Below the pieces are notes generated by a model that worked only from the letters and a program-made list of their open reading frames with translations, searched no databases and had not been told where the DNA came from. Shown one piece after another: positions 26,707 to 38,458 of a stretch of DNA of 64,000 bases. The DNA lies in contig NZ_BAFU01000247.1 in the NCBI RefSeq assembly GCF_000308495.1, positions 62,001 through 126,000 of the forward strand, read 5' to 3'. The DNA comes from Nocardia brevicatena NBRC 12119. Its GTDB lineage: Bacteria; Actinomycetota; Actinomycetes; Mycobacteriales; Mycobacteriaceae. Positions within the stretch are counted from its first letter, which is position 1; each line of letters begins with the position of its first letter. Both the position numbers and the translations under genes were made by a program.

Positions 26707-28157
26707 TCAGCCCGGGGTTCGCACGGGCGCGACCGCGGGACCGTCGATCCCGCACTGCGGCAGGCAATCGACGTTGCCCAGGTAGGGTTCACGCCGCTGC
26801 GGCGGTAACAGCACCGCGGCCAACAGTGCGCCGGTGAGCAGCAAACCAGCACAGATCCGCATCGCGGTGGCGAAACCGGAGTCGAAGGCCGCCGGATCGT
26901 CCAGCGCCCCCGAGATACCGGCCGGCCCAGGCAACGCCGCCACCGCGAGCAGTTGCGCCGTCCGGGCGACGGCATTGTTCACCCCGGAGGCGATACCCGC
27001 CTCGCTCGCCGCCACCGCACCGAGCACCGCCCCGGCGAGCGGGGCGATCAGCACCGACAGCCCGAGACCGAAGACGAGCACCCCGGGCAGCACATCGACC
27101 GGATAGGACGCGCCGGGCCCGATCCGCAGCAGCAGCACCAGCCCGCCCGCGGCGAGGATCGGCCCGAGCGTCATAGGCAGCCGGGGGCCGTGCCGCTGTG
27201 CCCACCGGCCCGCGGGTGCCGGGAGCACCAGCATCAGCAGAGTCACCGGAACAGTGGCGACTCCCGACAACAACGGCGAATAACCCGCCACCAACTGCAG
27301 CTCCAGAACCAGCAGGAAGAACACCCCACCGAGTGCGGCGTATACCGCGAAGGTAACCAGGTTGGCCGCGGTGAATGTCCGCGAGGCGAACAGCGACGGC
27401 GGGACCAGCGGGTGGTCGCTGCGCACCTCGATCACCACGAACACCGCGAGCAGCAGCCCGCCGGCGGCCACGAGCAGCGGTATCGCGTCGATCAGTCCGA
27501 GGGTCAGCGCCCCGAGCGCCGCCGCGACCACCAGCGCGCCGGGGACATCGAGCCGGGCGGCGGCGTTCGGGTCACGGCTCTCCGGCACATGCCGCAGCGG
27601 TACCAGCACGACCACCAGCACCAGCGGCACATTGATGAAAAAGATCGACCGCCACCCCGTCACCTCGATCAGCCGGCCACCGAGAAACGGTCCGAACGCG
27701 CCGGCCACCCCGCCGAACCCCGACCACAGACCGATCGCCGCACCCCGGCCATGGTTGTCGATGGATGCGGAGATCAGCGCGAGGCTGCCCGGTGTCAGCA
27801 TGGCACCGGCCAGGCCCTGCAACACCCGCGCGACCACCAGCATCTCGATACTCACCGCCGCGCCACACGGCAACGACGCCGCGGCGAACGCCATGGCACC
27901 GGCGACGAATACCTTGCGCCTGCCGAACCGGTCGCCGAACGAGCCACCGAGCGGGATGAACGAGGCGAGTGCCAGGGTGTAGCCGTTGAGTGTCCACTGT
28001 AATCCGGCGACATCGGTGTGCAGTGCGGCGCCGATACGGGGCAGGCGATATTGATGACGGTCGCGTCCAGTGACGCCACCGACGATCCGAGGACTGTGGC
28101 CAGCACGATCCAGCGGCCGGTGGACGACCCGAGCCGGGGCAGCTCGGTAGTGCTCAC
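26707..28157 (-). pseudogene. DHA2-family MFS drug exporter, frameshifted after TM1
   Basis: GTG start at 28157 gives STTELPRLGSSTGRWIVLA and TM1 with SLDATVINIA, motif D of 14-TM exporters. At about 28038-28046 one C is missing: the expected LPRIGAALHTDVAGLQWTL continues in the neighbouring frame, which then reads through GGSFGDRFGRRKVFVAG (motif A) and about a dozen more membrane segments to 26707. As sequenced the protein would stop after roughly 100 residues. Restoring one base gives about 482 residues. The C terminus PQCGIDGPAVAPVRTPG is cytosolic tail. Confidence 0.87.
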
Positions 28158-28324
28158 GTCACCGAAGATACGGATACCGGCGGGTCGAAACCCCTCGACA
28201 TCCCACGCCTACCGCGAAACGAACCGGTACGGGTACAGCATCCGGTCTGCGATATCTGTAACCGTCACCGTGCCGACCCTGGACAGGCTCCTCGAAGCCA
28301 TACGAGCAAGGGGTCGGGTGGGCC

Positions 28325-28828
28325 TCAGTGCCGATGCGCGTTGCGCTCCGCCCACCAGGCGGGGGCGTCGACGAAGTGGTTGTCGAACTCGTCTTGGGCC
28401 GCGGCGAGTTCGGCCATCGTGGATTCGCCCGCGGCGATCCGCTCCAGCAATCGGAAGTACTCGAAACGCTGCACGCCGGGCGCGAGCACGATCAGGACCC
28501 GCGCCGTGCTGTCCGGGGCGGCACCGAAGGCGTGCGGCATGAACTTCGGCACCACGATCGAACCTCCCGCGCCGACGGTGGCGATCCGGTCGCCGGCCAG
28601 TAGTTGCAGTTCGCCCTCAGCGACGTAGAACAGTTCGTCGGAACGGGTGTGGTAGTGCGGCGCCGCGCCGTCCGCACCGCGCTTCAGGCCGACCTCGAGT
28701 GTGCTCAGTCCACCACCCGCTTCTTCGGCATCGATCAGCAGTCGCATGGTGACCGATTGCGTGCTCAAGATCTCCGCGTCCTGCGGCTGCCGGATCGCGA
28801 CGTCTTTGCGCGGGGCGGGAATGTTCAT
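28325..28828 (-). CDS. Small cupin-domain protein
   Basis: 167 residues; ATG 28828 has GGAG ten bases upstream, favoured over the in-frame ATG at 28840 which has no site. Single cupin: GAAPHYHTRSDELFYVAEGE carries the His/His/Glu ligands, VVPKFMPHAFG the last His. Such cupins are often quercetinase-like or small-molecule sensors. Divergent from a MarR gene with only 71 bases between, suggesting the MarR regulates it. Confidence 0.85.
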   Translation of the reverse strand: MNIPAPRKDVAIRQPQDAEILSTQSVTMRLLIDAEEAGGGLSTLEVGLKRGADGAAPHYHTRSDELFYVAEGELQLLAGDRIATVGAGGSIVVPKFMPHAFGAAPDSTARVLIVLAPGVQRFEYFRLLERIAAGESTMAELAAAQDEFDNHFVDAPAWWAERNAHRH

Positions 28829-28849
28829 CTCGGACTCCATGTGATTTGG

Positions 28850-28875
28850 TAGTTGATAATTCAGTGTCGAACTAT
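28850..28875. promoter_or_regulatory. Candidate MarR operator between divergent cupin and marR genes
   Basis: AT-rich gap with inverted repeat TAGTT (28850-28854) and AACTA (28870-28874) around a GATAATTCAGTGTCG centre. It overlaps where both promoters must lie. The match is short; assignment rests on position. Confidence 0.4.
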
Positions 28876-28899
28876 ATCCCACCGAATAGAATTGTGTCC

Positions 28900-29406
28900 A
28901 TGACCGAACGGAAGACCGATCCCGTAGACGCGATCGTGGCGCAGTGGCGGCGCGAACGACCGGACCTCGACCTCGAGGCGATGGCCATCGCCGGCCGCCT
29001 GAGCAGGCTGTTGCTGGTCGCGGAGCGCGAGATCGAGACCGTGTTCGGCAGACACGGTTTGCGACGGGGCGAGTTCGACGTGCTCGCGGCACTGCGCCGT
29101 GCGGGCGAGCCGTTCGAGCTCAACCCGTCGAAGCTCGCCGATACCCTGATGCTTTCCCGAGCGGGCATGACCGGGCGACTGGACCGGCTGGAATCGGTGG
29201 GGCTGGTGCGTCGCGTCGCGGACACGCACGACCGCCGGGCGGTGCGCGTGGCCCTCACCCGGGCGGGGCAAGAACTGGTGGACACCGTGGTCACCGAACA
29301 CGTGGCGAACGAGACCAGGATTCTTTCCGCGCTGACCGCCGGTGAACGGCGGGAATTGGACCGCCTCACGCGAATCCTGCTGAACAGTTTGGAAACAGAC
29401 GCGTAG
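28900..29406 (+). CDS. MarR-family transcriptional regulator
   Basis: 168 residues. Winged helix with GEFDVLAALRRAGEPFEL, the recognition part SKLADTLMLSRAGMTGRLDRLE and the wing DTHDRRAVRVALT. The N terminus (MTERKTDPVDAIVAQWRRE) is the type found in actinobacterial MarR proteins. It is transcribed away from the cupin gene and probably represses both. Ligand unknown. Confidence 0.92.
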   Translation: MTERKTDPVDAIVAQWRRERPDLDLEAMAIAGRLSRLLLVAEREIETVFGRHGLRRGEFDVLAALRRAGEPFELNPSKLADTLMLSRAGMTGRLDRLESVGLVRRVADTHDRRAVRVALTRAGQELVDTVVTEHVANETRILSALTAGERRELDRLTRILLNSLETDA

Positions 29407-29524
29407 TCGCGGTGGCTCATGCCGCCGCGCACCGTCGAACCGCGCTCTACATGGGCGAACTCGCGCCGCGATGAGGTAGCTCGATACTCGTGTCCCGGGG
29501 GCGGCATAGGCCTACCGTGGATTT

Positions 29525-29547
29525 CCGTGCCGAAGGTTTCGGCACGG
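29525..29547. promoter_or_regulatory. Perfect 10-bp inverted repeat in the hydrolase leader
   Basis: CCGTGCCGAA and TTCGGCACGG separated by GGT, nine bases before the AAGGAGG ribosome site of the following gene. It could be an operator or an RNA hairpin shaping translation. It is not followed by a T tract, so it is not a terminator. Confidence 0.5.
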
Positions 29548-29562
29548 TATTCCAAGGAGGAC

Positions 29563-30360
29563 ATGATGATCGACGTCATCACTTTCCGTGGCAACGGCGA
29601 GCCACGCAACTCCGACGGAACGCCCGCGGGCATGCTGCACGACGTCACAAAACTACTCGACCCCGCCAGGTTCACCTGCTTCGAACCGGATTGGCCCGCT
29701 TCGGTGGGTCCCGCGCCGGAGGTCTGGGGCCCTTCGCTGGACACGTCGGTGCGGCTCGGCATCGCCGCCGGGGTGAAGGCGATCCAGGACTCGCCGAATG
29801 TCTGCGGGCTGTTGGGCTATTCGCTCGGCGGCATCTGCACCACCCGCATCCTGGAAGGCGTCCAGGCGGGCACGCACAAGAACCTCGACGGTACGCCCCT
29901 GGAGATCGCGTTCGTGGTGAATATCGCCAACCCCTTGCGCCGCGCCGGACAATCGGTCGGGAACCTCTGCCCCGCGTCGACATTCGGCCTGCACGGGCAG
30001 CGGGGCGCGTGGCCTGCCACGGTCGCGGTACGCGAATACGCCAATCCCGGCGATATCATCACCGCCTCCCCGGCGGATTCGCCGTTGCGCATCATCGACG
30101 TGGGCATCTCACCGTTCTCTTTCGTCGAAGGCGCGCGCATCGGCAATGTCGCGCCGCTGATCTTCGCCGAACTACTCGAAGTTCTGCTGCGCGATCCGAT
30201 CGCGAACCTCGCGCGCTACACGGCCGCCGTGCGCGGTGTCATCGGCTATCTGACACCGTGGCCCGAGGGCCAACACGTGCTCTATTCGGCACATGACATG
30301 CCGGGGACGAATATCCTCTGGACCACGCACGCCGCCGAGTACATCAACACGACCTACTAG
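29563..30360 (+). CDS. Alpha/beta hydrolase, cutinase / PE-PPE-domain / LysB-like esterase
   Basis: 265 residues; AAGGAGG precedes ATGATG, and the second ATG (29566) has better spacing. Nucleophile elbow GYSLGG with serine about residue 87. The N terminus (VITFRGNGEPRNSDGTP) and the long insert between strands (FVVNIANPLRRAGQSVG, then ANPGDIITASPADSP) match the serine hydrolase fold shared by mycobacteriophage lysin B and the PE-PPE domain, which act on mycolyl or other lipid esters. No signal peptide. Likely cytoplasmic or non-classically released; substrate unknown. Confidence 0.78.
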   Translation: MMIDVITFRGNGEPRNSDGTPAGMLHDVTKLLDPARFTCFEPDWPASVGPAPEVWGPSLDTSVRLGIAAGVKAIQDSPNVCGLLGYSLGGICTTRILEGVQAGTHKNLDGTPLEIAFVVNIANPLRRAGQSVGNLCPASTFGLHGQRGAWPATVAVREYANPGDIITASPADSPLRIIDVGISPFSFVEGARIGNVAPLIFAELLEVLLRDPIANLARYTAAVRGVIGYLTPWPEGQHVLYSAHDMPGTNILWTTHAAEYINTTY

Positions 30361-30414
30361 CACTCGGGCGGTCGACACGGCGCGACGCTTCGATGCCGAG
30401 ATCCTCACCGAGCG

Positions 30415-30542
30415 TCGCCGCTGTGCGCCGCGGTGGTCGCATCGCCCCAATACACCGCCCGCAGTTCGGTTTTCAGCACCTTTCGCCGGCGTTGCACGGC
30501 AGCTCCGCAACCACCGCGATCTCCTTCGGACACTTGTAGCGG
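30415..30542 (-). pseudogene. Fragment of an acyl-CoA ligase C-terminal domain
   Basis: Minus strand reads RRYKCPKEIAVVAELPCNAG then, one base out of frame (short A run near 30480), KVLKTELRAVYWGD. This is the C-terminal signature of AMP-forming fatty-acid ligases (YKxPKxxxxxxxLPxNxxGKVLKxELR). Nothing upstream extends the homology. A remnant of about 40 codons. Confidence 0.6.
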
Positions 30543-30607
30543 CGGCGTGGCGGCGCTCCTGGCCGGAGGGACAGTGCTCGTAGGACGCTCACCGCCGGCG
30601 ATGGGTC

Positions 30608-31561
30608 TCAGGTCGCGCGGCGGGCGCGAGCACGTCGTTTGCCTTCGTGCATCGCCTGGACCCGGGGCACCGGGATGGTGTGGCCTTCGGCAACGAGGTC
30701 CGCCGGAAGCCGTTGCGGGTCGGGCATGGCAACGGACCACGGATCCGTATCCCTCAGTAGGACCGGCGCCGTGCGTACGGTGAAATCCGCCGGCACCACA
30801 TCATCGAGGTCCGTCCACGCGAGCGGGAACGATACGGGGGTGCCAGGGCGAATGCGCGGACTGTACGCCGCGACGACAGTCGCTCCACCGGCCCGGGTCG
30901 CGTCCAAGAACACCCTGCCCTCGCGGTCGTCCTTGATGAACGCCGTGGTGGCGAAACCGGGATCGATGCGCTCGGCCCGGGAGGCGATCGCGCGAGTGGC
31001 CGCGGCCGCGTCCTCGACCGGCGTGTCGGGATCGATCGGAACGAACACGTGCACGCCCTTGGCACCGCTGGTCTTCACCGCGCCCGCCAACCCCGCGTTC
31101 GCCAGTGCCACGCGAATCAGTTTCGCCGCGTCCACGGCGTGTCGGAAGGTCTGCCCCGGGGAGGGGTCGAGGTCGAGTACCAGATGCGTCGGCCCGAGAG
31201 CATGGTCGGCCGAAACGAGCGCCGGGTGGTACTCCACGGCCCGCTGGTTGCCGAACCACAACAGCGTCCGCATGTCGTCGCACAACGCATAGGAGATCTC
31301 CCGCCGCGAACTCTCCGCCCACACCGTCACCCGCCGAACCCACTCGGGGGTGTATTTCGGCAGGTTCTTCTGCATGAACGGCTCCTGCCCCGGCCGAACA
31401 CGCACCACCGAAAGCGGCCGCTCCCGCAACACCCGCACCAGGTGCTCCCCGAGCATCTCGAGATAGTCCAGCAGGTCGCGCTTGGTCGCCTCGGCCCCAT
31501 CGAACAGCGGCTGATCGAGATTGGTCAAAGCCACCCCGTGACGGACCTCTTCGCTGCCCAT
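30608..31561 (-). CDS. LigD-type ATP-dependent DNA ligase polymerase (primase-like) domain protein
   Basis: 317 residues. Opening VALTNLDQPLFDGAEATKRDLLDYL, then THLVLDLDPSPGQTFRHAV with the catalytic DLD pair, KTSGAKGVHVFVP and a late DLDDVVPADFTVR are hallmark blocks of LigD polymerase domains. In non-homologous end joining these fill gaps and add ribonucleotides at breaks. It is stand-alone, with no ligase or Ku gene in view; stand-alone paralogues (PolD1/PolD2) are common in mycobacteria. ATG 31561 chosen because homology starts a few residues in; the ribosome site is weak. Confidence 0.9.
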   Translation of the reverse strand: MGSEEVRHGVALTNLDQPLFDGAEATKRDLLDYLEMLGEHLVRVLRERPLSVVRVRPGQEPFMQKNLPKYTPEWVRRVTVWAESSRREISYALCDDMRTLLWFGNQRAVEYHPALVSADHALGPTHLVLDLDPSPGQTFRHAVDAAKLIRVALANAGLAGAVKTSGAKGVHVFVPIDPDTPVEDAAAATRAIASRAERIDPGFATTAFIKDDREGRVFLDATRAGGATVVAAYSPRIRPGTPVSFPLAWTDLDDVVPADFTVRTAPVLLRDTDPWSVAMPDPQRLPADLVAEGHTIPVPRVQAMHEGKRRARARRAT

Positions 31562-31748
31562 GGGCCCACCATGCCCGCCCGCAGTGCTCAGGTCAATCGG
31601 GCAAACCATTCGGGAAACCGCATACCGCCGCCGCGTTGCGGCCCCCGGCGACACGATCCGCCACCCGTCCGCGTCTCCTCCCCCGATCACGACCACCGAC
31701 CCCCGCTCCAGGTTCCTCGGACCGCCCGCCGGCAGTATATTCCGGCGT

Positions 31749-31942
31749 ATGACAACGCCTTTCCCGCAGTGGCAGTGGGGTTCGCCGAACAGTCCCCTGT
31801 CCCGCGTGGCAGTCAGGTTTGCCGCGACCAGGCCCGGGTCCTGGATGATCCGTACCATCACACCGCTGGATCGGCGGCTTCTGGAGCGCACCGACGCCAA
31901 GTACACGCTCCTGGGCCCGGTCGGCGCGCCGGTGAGAGCATT
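31749..31942 (+). pseudogene. Truncated deazaflavin (F420)-dependent nitroreductase, Ddn-like N terminus
   Basis: From ATG 31749: MTTPFPQWQWGSPNSPLSRV, FAATRPGSWMIRTITPLDRR and KYTLLGPVGAPV match the N-terminal third of the F420-dependent nitroreductase family (Ddn, DUF385). Homology stops abruptly at about 31940, where the expected LLTTTGRKSG continues as unrelated sequence. The core barrel is missing. The surrounding stretch 31562-32620 holds nothing else recognisable. Confidence 0.65.
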
Positions 31943-32340
31943 CCGGAAAGCGAACCGGTGCGTGGTATCGCCGAGGCTCGCACCGGCTCTGCCCAACGCC
32001 ACCTCGAGTCGGCGCAGCTCTTGCCCCAGTGCGGCAGCGGCAGCCGAATCTGGCGTCTTCACCGGCCGAATGGTTCCATGTCCCCAGCTCCGGCACGATC
32101 GACACCGACGCCGATGGAATGTGTTACGCCGAATACGGCCGACGTGCGACCACGTCGCGGCGGAACCGATGGACCAGACCACGATCGCGCCCGGGCACGC
32201 CTACACCGGAATGGGGATCCCTGGAAACGGCCACCGTCCTGCCACTACGGCTCGACGTCACCGGCGCAGCCGGACAACGCCGTTATCGATGAGCGAATCG
32301 CTTTCGACCACGAAGTACCCGAGGTTTTCCGCACCGATGA

Positions 32341-35361
<3,021 letters not shown>

Positions 35362-35372
35362 TCCGTATCGAC

Positions 35373-35411
35373 CGAACCAGGCCGACCCTACGGGGTCGGC
35401 CTGGTTCGTTT
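35373..35411 (+). terminator. Intrinsic terminator of the furA-katG operon
   Basis: CGAACCAGGCCGACCC pairs perfectly with GGGTCGGCCTGGTTCG around a short TACG-type loop, 11 bases after the katG stop, followed by TTTC. Sixteen paired bases. Confidence 0.9.
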
Positions 35412-35636
35412 CACCTCCGGTATCGGATCGGCTTCGCACAGGGCTTCACCGCGACGGTACGCCGAGGGGTTGGGCGGTGAATCCGTCGATTGCCGCGATC
35501 GCCCCACCGAGGGCCGCGCCGGCGATCACGGCGGCCATCGCCAAGGCATACGAGCACTCCCCGCCGGAACCGTGGAGGGATGCGGGTTCGGCGAACCGTG
35601 GGAACGGCACTTCGATCGGCAGTGCTTGCGAAGCTC

Positions 35637-35654
35637 TATTCTAGTACTAGAATA
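35637..35654. promoter_or_regulatory. Perfect 18-bp palindromic operator of the PadR gene
   Basis: TATTCTAGTACTAGAATA is its own reverse complement and ends five bases before the GTG start of the PadR gene. AT-rich in a 70% GC setting. Almost certainly the autoregulatory operator; it also overlaps the translation start region, so binding would block transcription directly. Confidence 0.8.
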
Positions 35655-35659
35655 AGAAC

Positions 35660-36193
35660 GTGGAACTCACCCCGTCCGAACTGACCGTCCTCGGGCTGAT
35701 CGTCGAATGCCCTCGGCACGGCTACGACCTGGAGCAGGTCATCGAACACCGCGGCATCCGCCAGTGGACCGAAATCGGGTTCTCATCCCTCTACTATCTG
35801 CTCGCCAAGCTCGAGAAACGCGGGCTCGTCCACGTTCCCGACGAACCCGCGACCGCGAAGTCCCGACGCGTCTTCCACGCCACGGCCGCGGGGCGGGAGG
35901 TCGCCGCCCGCAACGCACTCGCGATCATCGCGGAGTTGCGCCCCGTCCCGCACCCCCTCCTGGTGGGCGTCTCGAACCTGTCCCTGCTCTCGGAACGGGA
36001 CTATGCGCGGGCGCTGCGCGAACGACTCGCCCACATCGACGCTCGTATCGCCGCCGTCGAGGCGGCCGAGGCGACACAAGCCCCCCTCGCATTACCGGCA
36101 CGCGAGGTGTTCTCCTACTCACTGAGCCTCTTGGAGGCAGAAAGGTCGTGGCTCGCGGCGCGAGTCCAGGTGCCCGATGACGGACAAGATTGA
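35660..36193 (+). CDS. PadR-family transcriptional regulator
   Basis: 177 residues. ELTPSELTVLGLIVECPRHGYDLEQVI and LYYLLAKLEKRGLVH are the PadR winged helix; RRVFHATAAGREVA the wing; a C-terminal Vir-like helical part (ALRERLAHIDARIAAVEAAE) for dimerisation. GTG start, no clear Shine-Dalgarno. Overlaps the next gene by 17 bases, so the pair is one operon controlled through the upstream palindrome. Confidence 0.9.
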   Translation: MELTPSELTVLGLIVECPRHGYDLEQVIEHRGIRQWTEIGFSSLYYLLAKLEKRGLVHVPDEPATAKSRRVFHATAAGREVAARNALAIIAELRPVPHPLLVGVSNLSLLSERDYARALRERLAHIDARIAAVEAAEATQAPLALPAREVFSYSLSLLEAERSWLAARVQVPDDGQD

Positions 36194-36833
36194 CTTCACA
36201 AGGGAAATAGCGGCCTACCGCGCAAGACAAGGCCGGCTCCACATGGTGGACGTACCCGATCTGCAGTACCTCATGATCGACGGCCACGGCGATCCCAACA
36301 CCGATCCGGCCTTCACCGACGCGGCCGAGGCGCTCTACCCACTGGCCTACAAGCTCAAATTCGCCTGCAAGCGAACCCTGGGCCGCGACTACGTCGTCAT
36401 GCCCCTGGAAGCCCTGTGGTGGGCCGATGACATGGACGCGTTCACGGCCGCACGCGACAAGTCCCGGTGGGATTGGACGCTGATGATCATGACCCCCGAC
36501 TGGATCGACCAGGACATGTTCGCCGACGCCGTCGAACAGATCGCGGCCAAGGACCACCCGCGGCGCCTCCGCGAGGTTCGCCTGGACTCGCTGTCCGAGG
36601 GCCGCTGCGTGCAGACGCTACATGTCGGCCCCTACGACAGCGAGGCAGAAGTACTGGCACGGATGCACCACGAGTTCATCCCGGACAACGGGCTCCGGAT
36701 GGTCGGCAAACACCATGAGATCTACCTCAACGACTTCCGCAAGGTCGCACCCGAGAAGCTCCGCACCATCCTCAGACAGCCGGTCGGTGCGGCAGCCTCC
36801 CGAACCGGCATTCGACAGTACGAACGCGCGTAG
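36177..36833 (+). CDS. GyrI-like small-molecule-binding domain protein
   Basis: 218 residues. VDVPDLQYLMIDGHGDPNTD at residue 25, ALYPLAYKLKFACKRTLGRDY, TLHVGPYDSEAEVLARMHHEF and HEIYLNDFRKV are the blocks of the GyrI-like/AraC-binding-domain (SHS2 module) family. Such proteins bind lipophilic or cationic drugs, and some hydrolyse electrophiles. Being co-transcribed with a PadR repressor suggests a drug-sequestering partner. Strong terminator follows. Confidence 0.85.
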   Translation: MTDKIDFTREIAAYRARQGRLHMVDVPDLQYLMIDGHGDPNTDPAFTDAAEALYPLAYKLKFACKRTLGRDYVVMPLEALWWADDMDAFTAARDKSRWDWTLMIMTPDWIDQDMFADAVEQIAAKDHPRRLREVRLDSLSEGRCVQTLHVGPYDSEAEVLARMHHEFIPDNGLRMVGKHHEIYLNDFRKVAPEKLRTILRQPVGAAASRTGIRQYERA

Positions 36834-36854
36834 CGGGTGCCGGTGATCGGCCTG

Positions 36855-36900
36855 CCCCTCGGTGGGGTCGCCGATCCGGCGACCCCACCGAGGGGGTGTT
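36855..36900. terminator. Terminator hairpin between convergent GyrI-like and MFS genes
   Basis: CCCCTCGGTGGGGTCGCC pairs with GGCGACCCCACCGAGGGG across a GATCC loop (18 paired bases), then GTGTT. Lies between two converging genes and may serve both. Confidence 0.8.
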
Positions 36901-36916
36901 CGGTTGTCGAAATCGT

Positions 36917-38359
36917 CTACGCCACTTCGTAGCCGGCCTTCTTGCGGGCCCACACCGCCGAGGCCGAGGCCACCAGGCCGACCACCGCGACCGAGGTGAC
37001 CAGGTACAGCCCGGGCCGATAGCCCGCGATACCGTCGGCGGCCGCACCACTGATCAGCCCTGTGGCGATGGCGAGGACCACCGCGCCGCCGATCTGGAAC
37101 GAGGTCTGCACCAGCCCGGAGGCCAATCCCTGCTCGTGGTCGGCGATACCTTCGGTGGCCTGCACCATCACCGTGGAGAACCCGAGCGCGAAACCGAGGC
37201 CGAGGAGCAGGAACGCGGGCAGGTAGTCGACGGCATAGTCGGGGTCGGCGCTACCGCCGCGCGCCAGGAACCACATATAGCCGGCCACGAAGGAGGTCAG
37301 CGCGGCGAGGATCATCGGCGTGGTACCGAACCGGTCGATGAACGTACCCGCGATCGGCGAGAGGATCGCCACGATGATGCCCGTCGGTGCCATTGCGAGC
37401 GCCATCTGCAATGGTTCCCACTGCAGCGTGTTCTGCAAGTACAGCGACACGATCGTCTGGAAACCGAGATAGGAGCCGAAGATGGCCAATGCGGCCAGGT
37501 TTGCCCGTACGATCGTTTCGACCTTGAAAATGCTCAGCCGGACCAGCGGGTGGCTCACCTGGTTCTCCACCACGAAGAACATGCCGAGCAGGCCGACCGC
37601 CAGGATGGTGGTCGCGACGACGCCGGCGGTGAAGCCGGTCTCCGGCACGGTGACGATCGTGTAGACCGCCGAGAGCATTCCGCCGGTCAACAGCGCGGCA
37701 CCGGCGAAATCGATACGCCCCTCCTCCTTTTCGATGTGGCGCGGCACCACGAAGTAGGCCGTGATCACCACGGCGGTGACGACGACCACCGGCAGGTAGA
37801 AGGTCAGCCGCCAGTCGATGCCGGTGAGCAGGCCGGACATGATCAAACCGGAGGCATATCCGGTCGCGCCGAAGATGGTGAAGATCGACAGCGCCCGGTT
37901 GCGATCCGGACCCTCTTTGAATGTGGTGGTGATAATCGAGAGAGCTGCCGGTGCGGTGAACGCGGCGGCCACACCCTTGATGATGCGGGTGGCGATCAGC
38001 AGCCCACCGGCGTCGACGAGCCCGCCGACGAGTGAGGCGATACCGAAGACCACCAGGGCGGCCAGGAAGACCTGCCGTCGGCCGAGCAGGTCGGCGGCGC
38101 GTCCCCCGAGCAGCAACAAACCGCCGTAGCCGAGGATGTAGCCGTTGACGATCCATTGCAGCGCGGATGTGTCCATGCCCAGGTCGTGGCCGATGGACGG
38201 GAGCGCCACACCGACCATGGACACATCGAGGGCATCGAGGAACATCGCCAGGCCGGCGACGAACAGAACGGCCCAGAGTGTGGGTCCCCAACGGCCTGCG
38301 GGGGGTTCGAGCGAGGCGGAAGCGGTCGAGTTCTCGAGCGCGGTTGCTGTTGCGGTCAC
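36917..38359 (-). CDS. DHA2-family MFS multidrug exporter
   Basis: 480 residues, about 14 membrane segments. FLDALDVSMVGVALPSIG (motif D1), GGRAADLLGRRQVFLAAL (motif A), TRIIKGVAAAFTAPAALS (motif B/C region). GTG 38359 taken as start; the ribosome site is poor and the ATG-rich operator lies just upstream. Divergent from a MarR gene across an operator array, the usual arrangement of a drug-induced exporter and its repressor. Confidence 0.92.
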   Translation of the reverse strand: MTATATALENSTASASLEPPAGRWGPTLWAVLFVAGLAMFLDALDVSMVGVALPSIGHDLGMDTSALQWIVNGYILGYGGLLLLGGRAADLLGRRQVFLAALVVFGIASLVGGLVDAGGLLIATRIIKGVAAAFTAPAALSIITTTFKEGPDRNRALSIFTIFGATGYASGLIMSGLLTGIDWRLTFYLPVVVVTAVVITAYFVVPRHIEKEEGRIDFAGAALLTGGMLSAVYTIVTVPETGFTAGVVATTILAVGLLGMFFVVENQVSHPLVRLSIFKVETIVRANLAALAIFGSYLGFQTIVSLYLQNTLQWEPLQMALAMAPTGIIVAILSPIAGTFIDRFGTTPMILAALTSFVAGYMWFLARGGSADPDYAVDYLPAFLLLGLGFALGFSTVMVQATEGIADHEQGLASGLVQTSFQIGGAVVLAIATGLISGAAADGIAGYRPGLYLVTSVAVVGLVASASAVWARKKAGYEVA

Positions 38360-38371
38360 AAGGGCAATTTA

Positions 38372-38430
38372 AATGCACATGCATTGAATGTCAATGCATG
38401 TGATGCTCAAGCATGTAATGCGCGTGCATT
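38372..38430. promoter_or_regulatory. Operator array of the MFS/MarR divergent pair
   Basis: Two near-identical palindromes, AATGCACATGCATT (38372-38385) and AATGCGCGTGCATT (38417-38430), lie 45 bp apart centre to centre, with CAATGCATGTGATGC and AAGCATGTAATG in between forming a third, looser inverted pair. The array fills the 99-base gap between the two start codons. Likely MarR binding sites with cooperative binding over about four helical turns. Confidence 0.75.
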
Positions 38431-38458
38431 AAATGACTTGACATGATAATCTCTGGTC

